Both the position numbers and the translations under genes were made by a program. DNA of 34,884 bases from Thermoproteota archaeon (GTDB taxonomy: Archaea > Thermoproteota > Methanomethylicia > Methanomethylicales > Methanomethylicaceae), in NCBI GenBank assembly GCA_029887795.1, contig JARXPE010000013.1, positions 1-34,884 on the forward strand, written 5' to 3'. Below the pieces are notes generated by a model that did not search any database, was not told the DNA's origin, and saw only the letters and a program-made list of their open reading frames with translations. Positions 33,715-34,884 of the stretch are shown here, piece after piece (position 1 is the stretch's first letter; the number at the start of each line of letters is the position of its first letter).

Positions 33715-34601
33715 AACGCAAAAAGCAAGCACTCTTCAAGAACAAATATCGTTACCTATCTTGGATCATTGGTTTTTTCATCTTTGTGGGACCATTTGCA
33801 CTACTTACGAGATTGGTCTACTTCGCTATTGGCAATATATCCACGCCAGATCTTCACACAATCTGTATGAGGATGCCACTCGATTGGGTGTTTTCGGGCA
33901 GACTTTACAACCTGCTAGGGCAACCGGTAATGACTGGCTTTACCGTGAGTGTTCTAATCACCGCACTCTTAGCTGGGCCCGTATTCTGCGGATGGTTGTG
34001 CCCAGTAGGTGCTGTCAGCGAAGCTTTCAGCCGAGCGGTCCCGCTACCGAAAAAGTTCAGATTCCACGTCAAAGACCCGAGTATTGCGAGGAGCTTGAGG
34101 TTTGGATTTCTTACGGGCTTCATCTTAGTCTCAATTTTAGTAGGGCTTAGATATACCTATGTGGGAGGTATTTGTTGCAGGTACTGCCCAGCCTCGGTCC
34201 TGCAGAACCTTGCGGACGGTTTATTTGGTAATACTTTAGCTATTGAATACTGGCATACTGGTTCTATTTTGGTATTAATCTTTTGGCTATTGGTTTGCGG
34301 CATATTCACGTTTAACGGAAGGGGATGGTGTATATTATTCTGTCCACTGGGGGCAGTATCTGGTTTAATTCACGCAATAGGCGCTAAGCTAGGGTTCTAC
34401 AGGACGGTCAAAAACAAAGGTACTTGCAAGAACTGCGGATCTTGTTCGGACGTTTGTCCCATGTGGGCCATAGGCTCTGACATAGAGAGAACCCTTTGCA
34501 TAAACTGCAAGGAGTGTGTGAACAGATGTCCATCCCGTGCTTTTGGGATGGTATGGGGGAGGCTAAAGGAAAGTGATCCTATCGGTAATGAATCATCTTA
34601 A
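33705..34601 (+). CDS. NapH-like membrane 4Fe-4S protein
   Basis: A 298-residue protein with about five membrane spans and two C-terminal ferredoxin clusters. Cysteine motifs: CGWLCP at 95-100 and CILFCP at 209-214 are the two CxxxCP motifs of the NapH/NosR/RdxA type. CCRYCP at 157-162 is an extra one. The ferredoxin motifs are CKNCGSCSDVCP (Cys241, 244, 247, 251) and CINCKECVNRCP (Cys265, 268, 271, 275). Relatives pass electrons between membrane quinols or other carriers and outer or inner partners. TTG 33705 follows GGAGGT (33691-33696) at eight bases. The partner enzyme is not obvious; there is no reductase in the window. Confidence 0.85.
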   Translation: MSLERKKQALFKNKYRYLSWIIGFFIFVGPFALLTRLVYFAIGNISTPDLHTICMRMPLDWVFSGRLYNLLGQPVMTGFTVSVLITALLAGPVFCGWLCPVGAVSEAFSRAVPLPKKFRFHVKDPSIARSLRFGFLTGFILVSILVGLRYTYVGGICCRYCPASVLQNLADGLFGNTLAIEYWHTGSILVLIFWLLVCGIFTFNGRGWCILFCPLGAVSGLIHAIGAKLGFYRTVKNKGTCKNCGSCSDVCPMWAIGSDIERTLCINCKECVNRCPSRAFGMVWGRLKESDPIGNESS

Positions 34602-34800
34602 AAAATTCAAGGCTTATTATACCTTTATAATCTCGGCTTCAAGCATGCCTACCGTCTACTTTTTGCAGATCTGTAGAGCATCATGTGCAGCATGTCCGTT
34701 TGGAGGCATATGTGTTATTGCTATCCCCCTCATCTTCGGCATCGTCGTGCTCTTGAAAATCACTAAAAAAGTTAATTCCTGGATCAAAAAGCTCGAATGA
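34588..34800 (+). CDS. Small cysteine-rich membrane protein
   Basis: A 70-residue protein with two hydrophobic stretches (about residues 10-27 and 43-60) separated by CRASCAACPFGGIC (residues about 29-42). The motif has four cysteines and could hold an iron-sulfur cluster or a metal at the membrane face. ATG 34588 lies inside the end of the NapH-like gene, overlapping by 14 bases, so the genes are translationally coupled. In-frame GTG 34573 is an alternative start. I know no named family for it. Confidence 0.7.
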   Translation: MNHLKKFKAYYTFIISASSMPTVYFLQICRASCAACPFGGICVIAIPLIFGIVVLLKITKKVNSWIKKLE

Positions 34801-34884
34801 AATCAAACGCTACGCGATCCCTCTAATCATTTTCAGATAGACTTTCTACTAAACATAAAATATGCACCTTTCTTTTATATCCTG
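34801..34884. other. End of window without gene
   Basis: AT-rich, with a TATA-like TTTTATAT at 34874-34881 at the very end. No open frame of note. Confidence 0.5.

Noticed and set aside
1-34884. CRISPR arrays, insertion sequences, rRNA genes
   Set aside because: No regularly spaced repeats, transposase motifs or rRNA-like stretches were seen on reading both strands.

Overview
The window is archaeal. Three things show this: an RNA polymerase of archaeal type (RpoH, RpoB, split RpoA1/RpoA2), archaeal/eukaryal-type ribosomal proteins and elongation factor 1A, and tRNA genes with bulge-helix-bulge introns. TATA-box promoters sit about 25 bases before starts, and GGTG-type Shine-Dalgarno sites often precede TTG start codons. 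An unsplit rpoB together with a split rpoA points to the Thermoproteota/TACK side (for example Thermoproteia, Bathyarchaeia or Methanomethylicia) or to Thermoplasmata. I cannot resolve it further from sequence alone. The window is mostly core chromosome, with no insertion sequences, CRISPR arrays, rRNA or inteins.

Positions 1-9400 are a mixed region. They hold tRNA-Arg(TCT), a polysaccharide-type flippase, a DUF2117-like orphan, a family 2 glycosyltransferase, an MscS-type channel, and a sodium:solute symporter with a 60-residue membrane companion. A small YYPYW-motif protein, a macro-domain protein, tRNA-Asp(GTC) and a membrane-anchored HtrA-type protease follow.

Positions 9400-20730 are the transcription/translation core. 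tRNA-Tyr (64-base intron) is followed by rpoH-rpoB-rpoA1-rpoA2-rpl30e-nusA-rps12-rps7, then tuf (EF-1A) and rps10. nusA has no usual start codon where its conserved N-terminus begins.

Positions 20730-28515 start with tRNA-Ser(CGA), which has a 20-base intron. Archease and the RNA ligase RtcB are divergently arranged; RtcB joins the tRNA exons and archease activates it. A metallo-beta-lactamase-fold hydrolase follows. On the minus strand are a cysteine-containing unknown protein, valyl-tRNA synthetase, a DUF47 PhoU-like regulator and a PiT phosphate transporter.

Positions 28590-32880 carry a 22-codon mini-ORF, a SPOUT methyltransferase and a shortened S10 ribosomal cluster (rpl3-rpl4-rpl23-rpl2-rps19). 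The cluster stops at rps19, without the rpl22 and rps3 that normally follow. Positions 33000-34800 hold an unrelated three-gene unit: an exported protein of unknown function, a NapH-like membrane iron-sulfur protein with an extra cysteine motif, and a 70-residue cysteine-rich membrane protein. A degenerate direct repeat precedes it. This is the best candidate here for an uncharacterised system.
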